Made by a program: the position numbers and the translations under genes
From: an uncultured Pelagibacteraceae bacterium
GTDB taxonomy: Bacteria > Pseudomonadota > Alphaproteobacteria > Pelagibacterales > Pelagibacteraceae
NCBI GenBank assembly: GCA_902577525.1
Contig: CACGZG010000005.1
Coordinates: 1 to 64,000 of the forward strand
Length of the DNA: 64,000 bases
Direction of reading: 5' to 3'
The notes under the pieces: generated by a model
What the model saw: the letters and a program-made list of their open reading frames with translations, nothing else
Told to the model about the DNA's origin: nothing
The model's database searches: none
Shown: piece by piece, positions 16,159 to 27,913 of the stretch
Layout: every line of letters starts with the position of its first letter
Position numbering within the stretch: the first letter of the stretch is position 1

Positions 16159-17212
16159 TTTTATTATTATTGGTGGTGGTTGTGCCGGTTTATCACTTGC
16201 ATATGAATTAGAAATCAACGAAAAATTAAAGGATAAAACTTTAGCCATTGTTGAACCAAGACTAGAATATAAAAGAGATAAAACATGGTCTTTCTGGAAA
16301 GTAGTGCCCCACAATTTTGAAGATTGTGTTAAAAAAAACTGGCAAAATTTTTCAATCAACATTCCAGGTAAAACCAATTATCTAGAATGTAAAGATTATC
16401 CATACCAAAGTATTGATAGTAGTTTATTTTATGCAAAAATAAATAATGAACTAAAAAAAAATAAAAATATTTATTTCTATAAAGATTTAAAAGAAATCAA
16501 TACAAGAAATTCATTTACCTTCAATAGTGTACCAAATATAAAAAAAAATCATCTTAATCTTTGGCAACATTTTTGTGGTGTAGAAATTGAGACTAAAACT
16601 AATTATTTTGATGATGAAATTTTTAATCTAATGGACTTTGATTGCGAACAAAGGGATAGTGTTCATTTTTTTTATACACTTCCCTATTCAAAAAATAAGG
16701 CTCTAGTTGAAACAACTTGGCTATCAAGAATGAATGACAACTCTCAAAAGGACTATAATAAGCAAATTAAAGATTACATTGATAAACATCTTAAAATTAA
16801 AGATTACGAAATCACATACAGAGAAGAAGGTGCTATTCCCCTATTCTATCCATCCTACGAAAAAGAAAAAAATAGAATAAATATTGGAACTGCTGGTGGT
16901 ATGACAAGACTAAGCACTGGATATACTTTTTTAAATATTCAAGAACATAGTAAATTTATTAGTAAAAATATTGAAAATATTCATCATACTAAAAAATTTG
17001 AAATTAATAAAAAATATCAATTTTTGGATGAAATATTTTTACGTGTTCTTAAAAAACACCCAAAAAAAATGCCAGAAATTTTTTTTAAAATGTTTCAAAG
17101 TTCACCCAAAACAATTATCAAATTTCTTTCCAATAAAAGTAATTTTCTTGAAGATTTGACTATAATTTTAAAAATGCCAAAATGGATTTTTATTAAAGCT
17201 TTATTTTATTAA
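16145..17212 (+). CDS. crtY: Lycopene beta-cyclase (CrtY type)
   Basis: 355 residues. The N-terminal flavin/dinucleotide fold FDFIIIGGGCAGLSLAYELE is followed by DKTWSFWKVVPHNFE. The middle has ALVETTWLSRM, and GTAGGMTRLSTGYTFLNIQE carries the CrtY signature. Closes both ends of lycopene to beta-carotene. It overlaps crtB by 14 bases. Confidence 0.93.
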   Translation: MKEFDFIIIGGGCAGLSLAYELEINEKLKDKTLAIVEPRLEYKRDKTWSFWKVVPHNFEDCVKKNWQNFSINIPGKTNYLECKDYPYQSIDSSLFYAKINNELKKNKNIYFYKDLKEINTRNSFTFNSVPNIKKNHLNLWQHFCGVEIETKTNYFDDEIFNLMDFDCEQRDSVHFFYTLPYSKNKALVETTWLSRMNDNSQKDYNKQIKDYIDKHLKIKDYEITYREEGAIPLFYPSYEKEKNRINIGTAGGMTRLSTGYTFLNIQEHSKFISKNIENIHHTKKFEINKKYQFLDEIFLRVLKKHPKKMPEIFFKMFQSSPKTIIKFLSNKSNFLEDLTIILKMPKWIFIKALFY

Positions 17213-17218
17213 ACCTAA

Positions 17219-18163
17219 ATGAATATCAATCTAAAAAAAATAAATCTAAATCATTCTTTTATTTTTTTTTTATTCTGTAATATTTTTTCTTTAATACTGT
17301 TCAAATTTAACAACTTTATATTGTCACCATTATTTTGTTTATTTTTGATTTTAATCATTGGTGTATCACATGGATCTTTGGATCATGTTAAAGGTGGGAA
17401 ACTTCTAAAGATTTTTAAAATTGAAAATATAGCTCTATTTTATATTTCATATATCTTAATAGCTGTAATTGTAATATCACTTTGGATTTTAATGCCGTCT
17501 ATCTTGTTAATAATATTTCTTCTGGTTGCTTCATATCATTTTGGTAAAGAGGATACACAATTCTTGCATGATTATAATTCACACTTTATGGGAATATTAT
17601 ATTTCCTAAAAGGATCTCTTGTTATTTTGGCACCATTGTATTTTCATTTTAATGAAACCATAGCAATATTTAAATTATTATTAATTGATAATGAGAATTT
17701 TAATTCAAGTTTAAGTTTTATTGAAAATAATAGATTAATAGATTTGATGATAATTTTAAGCTCCATTTCAAGTATTATTTTGTTTATTAAAAAATTTAAT
17801 TTAAGAAATTTTTCTATTTTTTTTGATTATTTTTCTATATTAATTTTAAATTACTATCTCTCTCCTTTGATTGCATTTACTGCTTATTTTTGCTTTTTAC
17901 ATTCAGTAAGACATAGTATGACATTAATTTATGAATTAGATAACGATAATATAAAAAATGGTTTGTTGATTTTTATTAAAAAAGCTATGCCACTTACTGT
18001 ATTAACTGCAGCTATTTGTTTTATTGGTATTTATTTACTCAATTTAAAATATGAATTTAATAACTCAATTGTTAAAGTCATATTTATAGGTTTGGCGTCT
18101 TTAACATTTCCACATATATTACTCGAGTATCTTTTAGATAAAAATGAAAAACAAAGAACTTAA
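17219..18163 (+). CDS. blh: Beta-carotene 15,15'-dioxygenase, Brp/Blh family
   Basis: 314 residues, polytopic membrane protein with about eight hydrophobic segments. Conserved iron-binding histidines are visible in GVSHGSLDHVKGGK, VASYHFGKEDTQF and FLHSVRHSMTL. Cleaves beta-carotene to two retinals, the chromophore of microbial rhodopsins. No rhodopsin gene is in the window. The gene ends crtIBY-blh and overlaps ispH by 20 bases. Confidence 0.92.
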   Translation: MNINLKKINLNHSFIFFLFCNIFSLILFKFNNFILSPLFCLFLILIIGVSHGSLDHVKGGKLLKIFKIENIALFYISYILIAVIVISLWILMPSILLIIFLLVASYHFGKEDTQFLHDYNSHFMGILYFLKGSLVILAPLYFHFNETIAIFKLLLIDNENFNSSLSFIENNRLIDLMIILSSISSIILFIKKFNLRNFSIFFDYFSILILNYYLSPLIAFTAYFCFLHSVRHSMTLIYELDNDNIKNGLLIFIKKAMPLTVLTAAICFIGIYLLNLKYEFNNSIVKVIFIGLASLTFPHILLEYLLDKNEKQRT

Positions 18164-19088
18164 AATATTGTTATCTGCTCCCAGAGGATTTTGTGCTGGT
18201 GTTGAAAGAGCCATTGAAATTGTTGAAAAGTCAATTCAAAAGTACGGTTCCCCAGTTTATGTTAGACATGAAATAGTACATAATAAATTTGTTGTTGATG
18301 ACTTAAAAAATAAAGGTGCAATATTTGTAGAAGAGCTTGAAGAAATTGAAGATAAATCAAGACCGGTTATTTTTTCTGCCCATGGTGTTCCAAAAAAAAT
18401 TCCTCAAGATGCAAAAAATTATAACATGACTTATATTGATGCAACATGTCCCTTAGTTTCTAAAGTTCATAGAGAGGCTGAAAATCTTCATAAAGCTGGA
18501 TACCATTTAATCTTAATAGGACATGAAAATCATCCTGAGGTAATTGGAACAATGGGACAATTGCCTAAAGGATCTATCGACCTTATTCAAAATGAGGATG
18601 AAGCAAGGAATTATGATATAAAAAATTTTGAAAAAATTGCCTATGTTACTCAAACAACTTTATCAGTGGATGACACGAAAGAAATAATATCAATAATTAA
18701 AGAAAAATTTTCGAATATTAAAGAACCTGCAAAAGAAGATATTTGTTACGCGACAACTAATAGACAAATGGCTGTTAAAAACATTGCAAAAAAGTGTGAT
18801 CTATTTTTTGTTATTGGTAGCCGAAATTCATCTAACTCAGTAAGACTTGTTGAGGTTGCTAAAAAATCAGGGTGTGAGAACTCAGTACTGATCCACTCAC
18901 AAAGTGAAATTCCATTCAACTTAATTGAAAATTCAAATATAATAGGAATTTCATCCGGTGCTTCTGCCCCTGAAATACTTGTTGAAAATTTTATTAAAGA
19001 ATTGAAAAATAAATTTACAGTCACTATAGAAGAAGTAGAAATTATAAAGGAAAACGTTGTTTTTCGTGTTCCAAAAAAATTAAATTAA
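18144..19088 (+). CDS. ispH: 4-hydroxy-3-methylbut-2-enyl diphosphate reductase
   Basis: Last step of the MEP pathway, making IPP and DMAPP; Fe-S enzyme. 314 residues. APRGFCAGVERAIEIVE holds the first cluster Cys, YIDATCPLVSKVHRE the second, and DICYATTNRQ the third. GHENHPEVIGTMGQ and TQTTLSVDDT are typical active-site loops. The start lies within the end of blh, so isoprenoid supply is translated together with retinal production. Confidence 0.96.
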   Translation: MKNKELKILLSAPRGFCAGVERAIEIVEKSIQKYGSPVYVRHEIVHNKFVVDDLKNKGAIFVEELEEIEDKSRPVIFSAHGVPKKIPQDAKNYNMTYIDATCPLVSKVHREAENLHKAGYHLILIGHENHPEVIGTMGQLPKGSIDLIQNEDEARNYDIKNFEKIAYVTQTTLSVDDTKEIISIIKEKFSNIKEPAKEDICYATTNRQMAVKNIAKKCDLFFVIGSRNSSNSVRLVEVAKKSGCENSVLIHSQSEIPFNLIENSNIIGISSGASAPEILVENFIKELKNKFTVTIEEVEIIKENVVFRVPKKLN

Positions 19089-20054
19089 ATGGCTGTTTAT
19101 ACAAAGATAAATAAGAAAGACATTTTATATTTTAATAAAAAATTTGAAGACCAAAAATTTTTAAGTTTTAAGGGTATAAAACAAGGAATTGAAAATACTA
19201 ATTATCTATTAAAATCAAAAGACAATAAATTTATATTAACTATTTTCGAAAAAAGAGTTCAAAAAAGTGAAATACCTTTTTTTATGAAATTGATGGATCA
19301 ACTTAATGACCTTAAGATAAGATGTCCAAAACCATTAAAAAATCGTGATGGAAAATATCTATTTAAAATAAAAGATAAGGTTGCTTGTGTTGTTTCATTT
19401 CTTGATGGAAAAGACAAAAAAAATCTTAGTTTGAAGAATTGTTATGATATTGGAAAAACTGTTGCTCAAATGCACTCATCCTCAAAAAAAATAAAATTAT
19501 TTAGAAAAAACTCAATGAATATCAAAAATTTAAATCCATTATTAAAAAGTATTAAGTTTAAATCAAAAAAATTTGTTAATTTAGAAAAATTTCTCAAGAG
19601 CAATTATAGAGAAATTAAAAATAAATGGCCAAAAAAATTACCAAATGGAATAATACATGGTGATCTTTTTATAGATAATATATTTTTCAAAAAAAATAAG
19701 ATCTCTGGAATTATTGATTTTTATTTTGCCGCAAACGATTATTTTATGTATGAAATAGCGATATGTATCAACGCTCTTTGTTTTGATAAAAAAAAAACAC
19801 AATTTAAATTAAATAAAAAAAAGGTTAAAAATTTAATTAGAGGATATGAAAGTATTAAAAAGATCTCTGGAATTGAAAAAAAATCATTGAATATTTTATG
19901 CCGAGCTGCTGCGCTGAGGTATTTTCTTACGAGACTTTACGATTACACAAATACTCCAAAAACTGCTTTGATAAAAATTAAAGATCCAAGAGAATATTAT
20001 CAAAAACTAATAATTCATAATAATTTAAAAAACTATAAGGATTATCTAGTTTAA
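19089..20054 (+). CDS. thrB: Homoserine kinase, aminoglycoside-phosphotransferase-like type (ThrB2)
   Basis: 321 residues of the APH/choline-kinase fold rather than GHMP kinase. N-terminal GIKQGIENTNYLLKSKDNKF matches this homoserine kinase family, catalytic loop GIIHGDLFIDNIFFKKNK, metal Asp in GIIDFYFAAND. Phosphorylates homoserine for threonine synthesis. It directly abuts ispH and overlaps rnhA by one base. Threonine synthase is on the opposite strand at 20987-22360. Confidence 0.9.
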   Translation: MAVYTKINKKDILYFNKKFEDQKFLSFKGIKQGIENTNYLLKSKDNKFILTIFEKRVQKSEIPFFMKLMDQLNDLKIRCPKPLKNRDGKYLFKIKDKVACVVSFLDGKDKKNLSLKNCYDIGKTVAQMHSSSKKIKLFRKNSMNIKNLNPLLKSIKFKSKKFVNLEKFLKSNYREIKNKWPKKLPNGIIHGDLFIDNIFFKKNKISGIIDFYFAANDYFMYEIAICINALCFDKKKTQFKLNKKKVKNLIRGYESIKKISGIEKKSLNILCRAAALRYFLTRLYDYTNTPKTALIKIKDPREYYQKLIIHNNLKNYKDYLV

Positions 20055-20476
20055 TGATTAAAATTTATACCGATGGTTCGTGTCTTGGTAATCCAGGCAA
20101 AGGTGGTTGGGCAGCAATAATATTAAATAAAGGAAAAAAAATGAAAATCAAGGGAAGTAAAAAAGATACTACTAATAATCAGATGGAATTATTAGCACCT
20201 ATTGAAGCTCTTAAAAAAATTCCAAAAGGAAGCAAAGTTCAAATTTTTACAGACTCTAAATACGTAAAGTCTGGAATAACAGAGTGGATATACAATTGGA
20301 AAAAAAATGGTTGGAAAACTGCAAACAAAAAAGAGGTGAGTAATAAAGCACTTTGGACAGAATTAGATCTTCTAAATAATGAGTTTGAAATAAGTTGGAA
20401 CTGGGTAAAAGCCCATTCAACGGATGGATTAAATAATGAAGTAGATTTACTTGCAAGATCAGCAGCTGAAAATTGA
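20054..20476 (+). CDS. rnhA: Ribonuclease HI
   Basis: 140 residues. Active-site acids are all visible: IYTDGSCLGNPGKGGWA, NQMELLAPIEAL, IFTDSKYVKSG, and the final HSTDGLNNEVDLLARSAA with the conserved His and Asp. Degrades RNA of RNA-DNA hybrids. The thrB-rnhA pairing is common in alphaproteobacteria. Confidence 0.96.
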   Translation: MIKIYTDGSCLGNPGKGGWAAIILNKGKKMKIKGSKKDTTNNQMELLAPIEALKKIPKGSKVQIFTDSKYVKSGITEWIYNWKKNGWKTANKKEVSNKALWTELDLLNNEFEISWNWVKAHSTDGLNNEVDLLARSAAEN

Positions 20477-20482
20477 AGCGCA

Positions 20483-20495
20483 CGCTTGTAAAGCG
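20483..20495. terminator. Small hairpin between convergent rnhA and peroxiredoxin genes
   Basis: CGCTT-GTA-AAGCG is a perfect five-base-pair hairpin in the 25-base gap between two convergent stop codons. There is no strong T tract on either side, so termination is only suggested by location. Confidence 0.3.
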
Positions 20496-20501
20496 CATTG
20501 T

Positions 20502-20990
20502 TTATAGTAAATTATTTAATAAATTTTCCGCAGAGGTTAATCCGCATTCTTTAGTTTCTTGTTCTTCATGAATGTTAACAACTGTGAAATTTTCAATCAC
20601 CATTAAATAACGATTTGATCTAATTCCCATTCCTTTTGCATTACGATCAACTTCTGCTCCAATTGCTCTCGTAAATAATAAATATGGATCAGATAACATT
20701 TTTATTTTATCCTCAGTTTTATTAATGTCTCCCCAACCTTTCATTACATAAGGATCATTTACTGATAAACAAAAAATATTTTCTATTCCTTTTGCTTTAA
20801 TCTTATCTGCATTTGATACAAAACCTGGTAGATGAAGTTTGGAGCAAGTTGATGTAAATGCCCCTGGTAAACCAAATAAAACAATTTTACCATTACCAAT
20901 AGTTTCTCTTAATTTGCTTTTTTTAGGTTCTCCATCAACAAGTTGAAAAATCTCTGTGTCTGGTAATTGGTCTTTTATTTTAAGTTTCAT
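20502..20990 (-). CDS. Peroxiredoxin, Prx5-like
   Basis: 162 residues. The peroxidatic Cys is in the motif PGAFTSTCSKLHLPGF, and the Prx5 features VNDPYVMKGWG and GMGIRSNRYLMVIENF follow. Reduces hydrogen peroxide and alkyl peroxides in the cytosol using thiols. It overlaps thrC by four bases and is the last gene of the cytochrome oxidase operon, which suggests coupling of respiration with peroxide defence (inference). Confidence 0.92.
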   Translation of the reverse strand: MKLKIKDQLPDTEIFQLVDGEPKKSKLRETIGNGKIVLFGLPGAFTSTCSKLHLPGFVSNADKIKAKGIENIFCLSVNDPYVMKGWGDINKTEDKIKMLSDPYLLFTRAIGAEVDRNAKGMGIRSNRYLMVIENFTVVNIHEEQETKECGLTSAENLLNNLL

Positions 20991-22360
20991 ATCGAATTAA
21001 TTACATATTTTTTAACTTTTTCAATATCATTTGATAGAATTTCAAATTTTTCTTTTCTGTCATTAACATATTTAAGACTTTCTGGTAAATTTTCAGTTTT
21101 TGAAATTGCATCTTCTATTGCTTTTGGAAATTTACATGGGTGTGCAGTTGACAATACAACACAATTTTTTTCTAATCCTAATTTTCTCACAGCACCAATG
21201 CCCACTGCAGTATGTGGATCTACTACCATCTGATATTCATCATTAATGGTTTTTATTATTTCAATAGTTTCATTTTCATCGAGCATTTCAGATATAAAAT
21301 TCTTTTTAATTTTTTCTAGATCATTTTTATCAATTTTATAAGTATTATTTTTTATTTCAGCCATTAGACTTTTTGTTAATTCCGAGTTACAATCTTTCAC
21401 GTCGTATAAAAGCCTTTCAAAATTACTTGCTATCTGTATATCCATACTTGGTGTATTTGTTTCCTCAACTTTTTTTTGTGAGTAGTCACCACCAGATATG
21501 GCTCTATGAAGTATGTCATTTTTATTTGTAGCTACGATAAGTTTATCAATTGGAAGACCAAGTTTTTTCGCTAAGTAACCAGCATAAATATCACCAAAAT
21601 TTCCTGTTGGGACAGAAAAGGATAAAGGTTGACCATTTCCAACTTTAAAGTGAGCATAAAAATAATACACCGATTGAGCAACTATTCTTGCCCAATTAAT
21701 TGAATTTACTCCTGACATGTTAATTTCTTTAGAAAATTTTTTGTCATTAAACATCGCTTTTACTAAATTTTGGCAATCATCAAAATTACCCTCTACCGCA
21801 ATATTAAATACATTGCTCTCTTTATGTATTGTCATTAGTCTTCTTTGCACAGGTGAAATTTTATTATTAGGGTGTAAGACAAAAACATTTAAATTATTCT
21901 TTCCCTTTAAAGCGTCTATGGCAGCTGCACCTGTATCACCTGAAGTTGCTACTATTATGTTAATTTTTTTTTGGTCACGGCCTAAATGGTATTGATAAAA
22001 ATTACCTATTAGTTGCATTGCAATATCTTTAAAAGCAAGTGTAGGTCCATGAAATAGTTCTAATACTTTTAAATTTCCTAGATCTGAAATTTTAACAACT
22101 TCATTAGATCTGAAATTTAAATATGATTTTGAGATCATGTAGCTTAGGTCATCTTTAGACATGAAATCTCCTATGAATGGATAAATTATTTCAGCTGCTA
22201 AATCATTGTAAGTAAGATTTTTTAAATTATCTAATTCTTCCTCTTTAAATGGTTTAATTAATTTTGGTACAAATAGCCCCCCATCGTCTGCCAAACCTTT
22301 GAGGAAAACATCTTTAAAAGTAAAGTTTTTCTGACTATTTCTTGTACTTATATAATTCAT
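20987..22360 (-). CDS. thrC: Threonine synthase
   Basis: 457 residues, the long (E. coli-like) form. N-terminus MNYISTRNSQKNFTFKDVFL with LADDGGLFVPK. PLP-binding Lys is in FHGPTLAFKDIAMQLIG, phosphate-binding loop ATSGDTGAAAIDALKG, and VPTGNFGDIYAGYLAKK. Converts O-phosphohomoserine to threonine. It starts immediately after the SURF1 stop, inside the cta operon, an unusual neighbour for amino acid synthesis. Confidence 0.95.
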   Translation of the reverse strand: MNYISTRNSQKNFTFKDVFLKGLADDGGLFVPKLIKPFKEEELDNLKNLTYNDLAAEIIYPFIGDFMSKDDLSYMISKSYLNFRSNEVVKISDLGNLKVLELFHGPTLAFKDIAMQLIGNFYQYHLGRDQKKINIIVATSGDTGAAAIDALKGKNNLNVFVLHPNNKISPVQRRLMTIHKESNVFNIAVEGNFDDCQNLVKAMFNDKKFSKEINMSGVNSINWARIVAQSVYYFYAHFKVGNGQPLSFSVPTGNFGDIYAGYLAKKLGLPIDKLIVATNKNDILHRAISGGDYSQKKVEETNTPSMDIQIASNFERLLYDVKDCNSELTKSLMAEIKNNTYKIDKNDLEKIKKNFISEMLDENETIEIIKTINDEYQMVVDPHTAVGIGAVRKLGLEKNCVVLSTAHPCKFPKAIEDAISKTENLPESLKYVNDRKEKFEILSNDIEKVKKYVINSI

Positions 22361-23014
22361 TTAATAGTTCTTTTTTCTAAAATATAGATATAACAAAAGA
22401 ATTGAAATCGCTAATGAAAACCATGTCATTGCATATTTTTTATGATTATTAGAAATATTAGCAGTGATTTTTTTTGGTCTTGGAAATTGGTAGTCCCCGT
22501 CTAAATATATTATGTACTTAGAAAATTTTTTACCAGTAAAATTTGAGATATCTTTTCTATTTAAACTAAACCAATAATTTTCTTTTATATCATTATCTGG
22601 TTTAAATATATTATTTCTTCCCTGAATTTTGAGAGTGCCTACTATATTATTTGAGTCAAACATGTTAATCTCAGGCGTATCTTTTTTTTCAAAGGGTATC
22701 CATCCTCTATTGAGTAAATAGTTTTCACCATCAATAAAGATTGGATTTAAGACTTCAAAACCAGGTGTTCCAGCATCATTCAAATTATATAGGTAAATTT
22801 GTTTTTCAAAATCTATATTTCCTGATGTTTTAATCTTAAGATAATTTTGTTTATTTGATTGCGTTAGTTCGACTGGGGAATTTTTCAATGAATTTTCAAT
22901 TTCTAAAATTAGATTATTCTTCCAATTCAAGCGAATTATTTGCCAAGTTCCTAATGCAATAAAAACAAATATAAAAAAAATTATAAAAACTGAAAATAAA
23001 GATTTATGTTTCAA
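22361..23014 (-). CDS. SURF1-family cytochrome oxidase assembly protein
   Basis: 217 residues with the SURF1 layout: an N-terminal transmembrane helix (SVFIIFFIFVFIALGTWQII, with the GxWQ motif), a periplasmic domain containing LNRGWIPFEK, and a C-terminal helix (KKYAMTWFSLAISILLLYLY, conserved HxYAxTWF-like). Helps insert heme a into subunit I. Lies in the cta operon. Confidence 0.9.
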   Translation of the reverse strand: MKHKSLFSVFIIFFIFVFIALGTWQIIRLNWKNNLILEIENSLKNSPVELTQSNKQNYLKIKTSGNIDFEKQIYLYNLNDAGTPGFEVLNPIFIDGENYLLNRGWIPFEKKDTPEINMFDSNNIVGTLKIQGRNNIFKPDNDIKENYWFSLNRKDISNFTGKKFSKYIIYLDGDYQFPRPKKITANISNNHKKYAMTWFSLAISILLLYLYFRKKNY

Positions 23015-23023
23015 GATTCAAAA

Positions 23024-23812
23024 TTAGCTTCCCCAAATATATATAGCAGCAAATAAGAATAACCATACTACATCAACAAAATGCCAATACCAAGCTGCAG
23101 CCTCAAAACCAAAATGATGTTCTTTATTAAAATGACCTAGTTTCCCACGCCACAAACATACTGCTAAAAATATAGTTCCAACTATCACATGAAAACCATG
23201 GAAACCTGTTGCCATGTAAAATACTGAACCATAAATATGATCTGAAAAAGTAAAAGTTGCATGATGATACTCGTATGCCTGTAGAGCTGTAAAACAAACT
23301 CCTAAGATCACTGTCAAAATTAAGCCATTAATAAAACTTTTTCTATCATCCTCAAGTAGAGCATGATGCGACCAGGTTACTGTAGTGCCTGATAGTAATA
23401 ATACTAGTGTATTGATTAATGGAATATCCCAAGGATCAAAAGTCTCAATATCTTTTGGAGGCCATACATTTCCGACAAATTCGTTTGGAAAAAGACTTAT
23501 ATCAAAATAAGCCCAGAACCATGCAACAAAAAACATTACCTCAGATGCGATGAATAATGTCATTCCATATCGATGATGAATTTGTACAACTGGAGTATGG
23601 TGACCCTGATGCTCAGCCTCTATAACAACATCTCTAAACCACATATAGGCTCCATAGATTAATAAAGCAAAACCTAAATACATTCCCCATGATACTTCTG
23701 AATGCATAAAATAAACCGCTCCCAATGCTAATACTAAGCATGAAAATGAAACATAAATAGGCCAAGGACTTGGGTCTACTAGATGATAATCATGTTTTTT
23801 TTCGACTGACAT
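23024..23812 (-). CDS. ctaE: Cytochrome c oxidase subunit III
   Basis: 262 residues with seven membrane helices. Starts HDYHLVDPSPWPIYVSFS, typical of aa3 subunit III. FIASEVMFFVAWFWAYFD carries the conserved Glu, and GFHGFHVIVGTIFLAV and AAAWYWHFVDVVWLFLFAAI are signature helices. Confidence 0.97.
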   Translation of the reverse strand: MSVEKKHDYHLVDPSPWPIYVSFSCLVLALGAVYFMHSEVSWGMYLGFALLIYGAYMWFRDVVIEAEHQGHHTPVVQIHHRYGMTLFIASEVMFFVAWFWAYFDISLFPNEFVGNVWPPKDIETFDPWDIPLINTLVLLLSGTTVTWSHHALLEDDRKSFINGLILTVILGVCFTALQAYEYHHATFTFSDHIYGSVFYMATGFHGFHVIVGTIFLAVCLWRGKLGHFNKEHHFGFEAAAWYWHFVDVVWLFLFAAIYIWGS

Positions 23813-23819
23813 TTTTAAA

Positions 23820-24353
23820 TTATGATTGTTTATAGTAATCTGTCGAGAAAAAAGTATACGACATAGTTACATCTTGTAAGTTTTTAACTGTTGGATCATT
23901 GACCATTTCAGGATCTAAATAAAAAGTCATTACATATGTAGCTTTTTCACCTGCTTTAAGTTCTTGTTTTTCAAAACAAAAACATCCCAATTTACTATAA
24001 TATTTTCCAAAACTTGAAGGTGAGACGTTGAAACTTGCCACCCCTGCTGTAGGTTCGTCACTATAATTTGTTACCTCAAACTCTATCTTATTTACTTGTC
24101 CAACTTTAACATCAATAACATTTGATTTTGCCTCAAAATCCCATGGTAAGTTATTTACATTGGTATCAAATCTTACACTAACTACTTTGTCTAGAACTAT
24201 TTTTGGTGCTTTATTTGCAACTTGAGTGGTCCCTCCAAAACCAGTCACTCTGCAAAAAAGATCATATAAAGGTACTGCAGCATAGGATAATCCTAACATT
24301 AAAATAAAAATTCCTGCAAGTATTAGAGGAGTTAATTTTTTTTTTTCAATCAT
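23820..24353 (-). CDS. ctaG: Cytochrome c oxidase assembly protein CtaG/Cox11 (CuB insertion)
   Basis: 177 residues. Single N-terminal membrane anchor, then AAVPLYDLFCRVTGFGGTTQ and the copper-binding KLGCFCFEKQELKAGE with the CFCF motif. Delivers copper to the CuB site of subunit I. Its start overlaps the stop of the small membrane protein gene. Confidence 0.95.
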   Translation of the reverse strand: MIEKKKLTPLILAGIFILMLGLSYAAVPLYDLFCRVTGFGGTTQVANKAPKIVLDKVVSVRFDTNVNNLPWDFEAKSNVIDVKVGQVNKIEFEVTNYSDEPTAGVASFNVSPSSFGKYYSKLGCFCFEKQELKAGEKATYVMTFYLDPEMVNDPTVKNLQDVTMSYTFFSTDYYKQS

Positions 24354-24472
24354 ATTGCTCTATCAAACACTCCTGTATTATATAAAGTAAAAAAGAAAAG
24401 GAAAATCATAAAAGCAATAATTGCTAATGCTGTAAGAATATTTTTTTTCTTGGTTTTTTTGTCAGGTACCAT
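24350..24472 (-). CDS. Small single-span membrane protein between ctaB and ctaG (CoxF-like position)
   Basis: 40 residues: MVPDKKTKKKNILTALAIIA, then a hydrophobic helix and a short tail ending GVFDRAI. A basic N-terminus and one membrane span. The ATG shares its A with the ctaB stop (TGATG), and its TGA overlaps the ctaG start by four bases, so it is translationally coupled on both sides. Alphaproteobacterial cta operons often carry a small hydrophobic protein at this place (called CoxF or a cox-associated small protein); the assignment rests on position and size. Confidence 0.78.
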   Translation of the reverse strand: MVPDKKTKKKNILTALAIIAFMIFLFFFTLYNTGVFDRAI

Positions 24473-25383
24473 CATAAAATCTTATCTATTAAAAATAAAA
24501 CAAAAACTAAAAATAAATAAAGAATTGAATACCCAAATATAGATTTTGCTTTTTTTGGTTCAAACTTATTCTTTTTAAATTTATAGAGCTCATAACATAA
24601 AAAATTATAATAAAAAGTAAGTAATAATGATGGAATTAAATAAATTAATCCGACAAAATTTATTAAATATGGAAAAATAATAACTGGTAACATTAATAAA
24701 GAGTAAACAAATATATTTACTTTTGTACTTTCAACACCGTTAGTTAAAGGAAGCATTGGTATATTTGCTTTTTTATAATCATCAGATTTATACAAACTCA
24801 AAGCCCAAAAATGAGATGGAGTCCAAAAAAATATAATCAAAAAAAAAGCTAAGGGTTCCATTGAAAGCGAGCCAGTAGAAATCGTCCATCCAATAACTGG
24901 GGGGAATGCGCCAGCCGCTCCACCTATAACAATATTTTGTGGTGTTCTTCTTTTTAACCAAATTGTATATACAAAAACATAAAATAAAATTGTTATAAGT
25001 AATATTGATGCGGAAATTCTATTTGTAAAATAATCTAAAGCTATTACTGAAACTATTGACAATGTGACACCAAAAATTAAAGCTTGATTTCTATTTATTT
25101 TTCCAGTCGGTATCGGTCTTAAACAAGTTCTTGTCATTAGAGCATCAAGATCAGATTCATACCACATATTTAATGCCCCAGCTGCTCCAGCCCCAAGAGA
25201 AACTAACAAGATGCCGATTATAGCATCTTTAGTAGAAACTAAGTTTGGTGCAGTTAATAATCCAACAGCACAAGTAAAGATTACTAAAGACATTACCCTT
25301 GGCTTCATCAATTTAAATAATTCTGAAAAATTAAATAAGTCTTCTTGAGATAAAACTTTTTTTTTTAGCTTTAAATTATCCAT
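24472..25383 (-). CDS. ctaB: Protoheme IX farnesyltransferase
   Basis: 303 residues, UbiA superfamily with about eight membrane helices. The first Asp-rich motif is NMWYESDLDALMTRT and the second is YKSDDYKKANIPMLPLTNG. Makes heme O from heme b, the precursor of heme a. Lies between ctaD and the small membrane protein. Confidence 0.95.
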   Translation of the reverse strand: MDNLKLKKKVLSQEDLFNFSELFKLMKPRVMSLVIFTCAVGLLTAPNLVSTKDAIIGILLVSLGAGAAGALNMWYESDLDALMTRTCLRPIPTGKINRNQALIFGVTLSIVSVIALDYFTNRISASILLITILFYVFVYTIWLKRRTPQNIVIGGAAGAFPPVIGWTISTGSLSMEPLAFFLIIFFWTPSHFWALSLYKSDDYKKANIPMLPLTNGVESTKVNIFVYSLLMLPVIIFPYLINFVGLIYLIPSLLLTFYYNFLCYELYKFKKNKFEPKKAKSIFGYSILYLFLVFVLFLIDKIL

Positions 25384-25404
25384 CAGTTTTTTTTAACTTT
25401 TATT

Positions 25405-27853
<2,449 letters not shown>

Positions 27854-27913
27854 TTTTAATAGCTATATAAAGCTCTTTTAAAAAAATTACACTTTAGTTT
27901 TCGCGACAATTTA

